From NCBI GenBank assembly GCA_013203365.1, contig JABMQG010000180.1, positions 1 through 6,813 on the forward strand: 6,813 nt of DNA, written 5' to 3'. Below the pieces are notes generated by a model that was not told the DNA's origin, made no database searches, and was given only the letters and a program-made list of their open reading frames with translations. Every line of letters starts with the position of its first letter. The first letter of the stretch is position 1. Origin of the DNA: Planctomycetota bacterium. GTDB taxonomy: Bacteria > Planctomycetota > Phycisphaerae > SM23-33 > FEN-1343. The translations under genes and the position numbers were made by a program. This document shows positions 6,078 through 6,813 of this stretch, piece by piece.

Positions 6078-6218
6078 TCATATGACGGCGCCAAACAGAT
6101 CGGCCAGCGCAACATTCCGCATAATGTCCGTCACGGTGTCGGCGGCCGTATTGAATTCGCAACCCAAAACAAGCAAGAAAGATAATAACTTGTATTGTTT
6201 ACACGGCAAAGGTAGCAT
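6078..6218 (-). CDS. Possible small lipoprotein, 46 residues
   Basis: A 46-codon ORF on the minus strand lies convergent to the pyrophosphatase gene, 44 nt from its end. It begins MLPLPCKQYK, continues with a hydrophobic core and a lipobox-like LVLGC ending at Cys20, then an amphipathic stretch (NTAADTVTDIMRNVALADLF). The layout of a positive residue pair, a short hydrophobic segment and a lipobox cysteine is that of a type II signal peptide. Against it: no ribosome binding site precedes the ATG, the signal is short, and an overlapping frame starting at 6230 has a better one. It resembles no family I know. If real, the mature product would be a 27-residue membrane-anchored peptide. Confidence 0.3.
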   Translation of the reverse strand: MLPLPCKQYKLLSFLLVLGCEFNTAADTVTDIMRNVALADLFGAVI

Positions 6219-6223
6219 ATTAT
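6195..6223 (+). promoter_or_regulatory. Probable promoter of the HTH gene
   Basis: TTGTTT (6195-6200) and TATTAT (6218-6223) are exactly 17 bp apart in an AT-rich stretch that contrasts with the flanking DNA. The -10 box matches five of six consensus bases, the -35 three of six. Transcription should start near 6230, giving a leader of about 85 nt. That leader contains a hairpin AGCAGC/GCTGCT (6242-6260) and a weaker GGGCC/GGCCC one (6269-6288). Confidence 0.5.
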
Positions 6224-6227
6224 TTTC

Positions 6228-6302
6228 ATGAGATGCCTTGAAGCAGCTGATTTGGCTGCTGGCACTTGGGGCCCGGTCTTATCGGCCCTCGTCCTCTTGT
6301 AA
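6228..6302 (+). CDS. Possible 24-codon upstream ORF before the HTH gene
   Basis: An ATG at 6228, almost at the predicted transcription start, opens a 24-codon frame (MRCLEAADLAAGTWGPVLSA plus LVLL). It stops at 6302, eleven bases before the HTH gene's ATG. There is no ribosome binding site, so it would have to be read as a leaderless message. Its stop lies just before the AGGAG of the next gene, a layout that permits translational coupling. It may be a chance frame. Confidence 0.2.
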   Translation: MRCLEAADLAAGTWGPVLSALVLL

Positions 6303-6313
6303 TAGGAGAAACC

Positions 6314-6813
6314 ATGGGAAAAATTGAGGCCTTGATGAAGACGGAAATCGTCAGGTTGGCTAAAAAGGAGATTCGCCCGCTTGTTACGCCCCTGCAGCGG
6401 AAGGTGCGATCCCTGGTCAAACAGGTAAGGACTCTTGCAGCCGCAAACCAACGATTGATCCGCCTGACCGCAAAACTCGAAGACTCACGCCTGGAACAAA
6501 TCGGTCATCTCTCCGCCCCCGAAATCGAGCTGCAGGGCGTCCGAATGTCCGCCGGGCTGATCAAGAAGCTTCGCCTGTCGCTCGGGTTAACCCAACAGCA
6601 GCTTGCGCTGCTGATAGGCGTCAGCGCCGCGGCTGTGCAGTCCTGGGAGCAAAACGTCGCCAAGCCCGGCGCCGAGAACAAGGCTGCTCTGGCGGCCTTG
6701 CGCAAGCTCGGGCGTCGTGACGTAGCCAAGCTTCTGGCGGAAAAAGGCGTCAGCAAGCCGGGGAGAAAACCGCGAGCGGGCAAGGCTATCAAGAAATCGC
6801 CCCAGCCCAATAA
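6314..6813 (+). CDS. XRE-family helix-turn-helix protein with N-terminal coiled coil (cut by right window edge)
   Basis: The visible 166 codons run open to the edge; the final TAA of the window is out of frame. Residues 1-60 are basic and heptad-like (EALMKTEIVRLAKKEIRPLV, VRSLVKQVRTLAAANQRLIR), suggesting a coiled coil for dimerisation. Residues about 79-132 form an XRE/Cro-type helix-turn-helix (LIKKLRLSLGLTQQQLALLI, then VSAAAVQSWE and a KPGAENKAAL third block). From about 134 a Lys/Arg/Pro-rich tail begins (SKPGRKPRAGKAIKK), like DNA-binding tails. AGGAG (6304-6308) precedes the ATG by five bases. Binding to DNA is well supported; the target is unknown. With no toxin-like gene visible beside it, an antitoxin role cannot be judged. 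Confidence 0.85.
   Translation, partial: MGKIEALMKTEIVRLAKKEIRPLVTPLQRKVRSLVKQVRTLAAANQRLIRLTAKLEDSRLEQIGHLSAPEIELQGVRMSAGLIKKLRLSLGLTQQQLALLIGVSAAAVQSWEQNVAKPGAENKAALAALRKLGRRDVAKLLAEKGVSKPGRKPRAGKAIKKSPQPN

Noticed and set aside
6077..6086. Ten-base palindrome GTCATATGAC
   Set aside because: It is short, single and not tied to any promoter; likely chance.
6811..6813. TAA at the right edge as stop of the HTH gene
   Set aside because: It is out of frame with the ATG at 6314; the frame ends AAT AA and stays open.

Overview
This moderately GC-rich bacterial window holds five protein genes in two opposed groups, separated by several non-coding or weakly coding stretches. On the minus strand, reading right to left, are a B12-binding-type radical SAM protein (3395-4897), the transcription factor NusA (1305-2645) and the start of translation initiation factor IF-2 (infB, 1-1178, cut by the left edge). 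On the plus strand are a GMP-synthetase-like ATP pyrophosphatase (5065-6033) and an XRE-type helix-turn-helix protein (6314 to the right edge, cut there). A planctomycete (Phycisphaerae-like) or related PVC bacterium is my best guess. It rests on remembered resemblance of the pyrophosphatase and the coiled-coil HTH protein to planctomycete families, and is inference only.

Left part: nusA and infB form a translation/transcription operon with no ylxR or ylxQ between them and no recognisable rimP upstream. infB must use a non-AUG start; a TTG with a good ribosome binding site gives the canonical IF-2 N-terminus. NusA ends in eight tandem QTDV/QTDE tetrapeptides coded by a 12-bp repeat array.

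Middle: about 750 bp upstream of nusA lack a convincing protein gene. On the nusA strand this stretch holds a promoter with both consensus hexamers (TTGACA, 16 bp, TATAAT). About 300 nt downstream of it lies a rho-independent terminator, ending about 40 nt before the nusA start codon. This defines a candidate RNA of about 325 nt: either a stand-alone small RNA or a nusA leader with an attenuator. It is the most interesting item in the window.

Right part: the radical SAM gene and the pyrophosphatase gene diverge from a 167-bp spacer with a plausible promoter for the former. The gap between the pyrophosphatase and the HTH gene carries a possible 46-codon lipoprotein ORF on the minus strand. It also carries a promoter and a 24-codon upstream ORF leading into the HTH gene.
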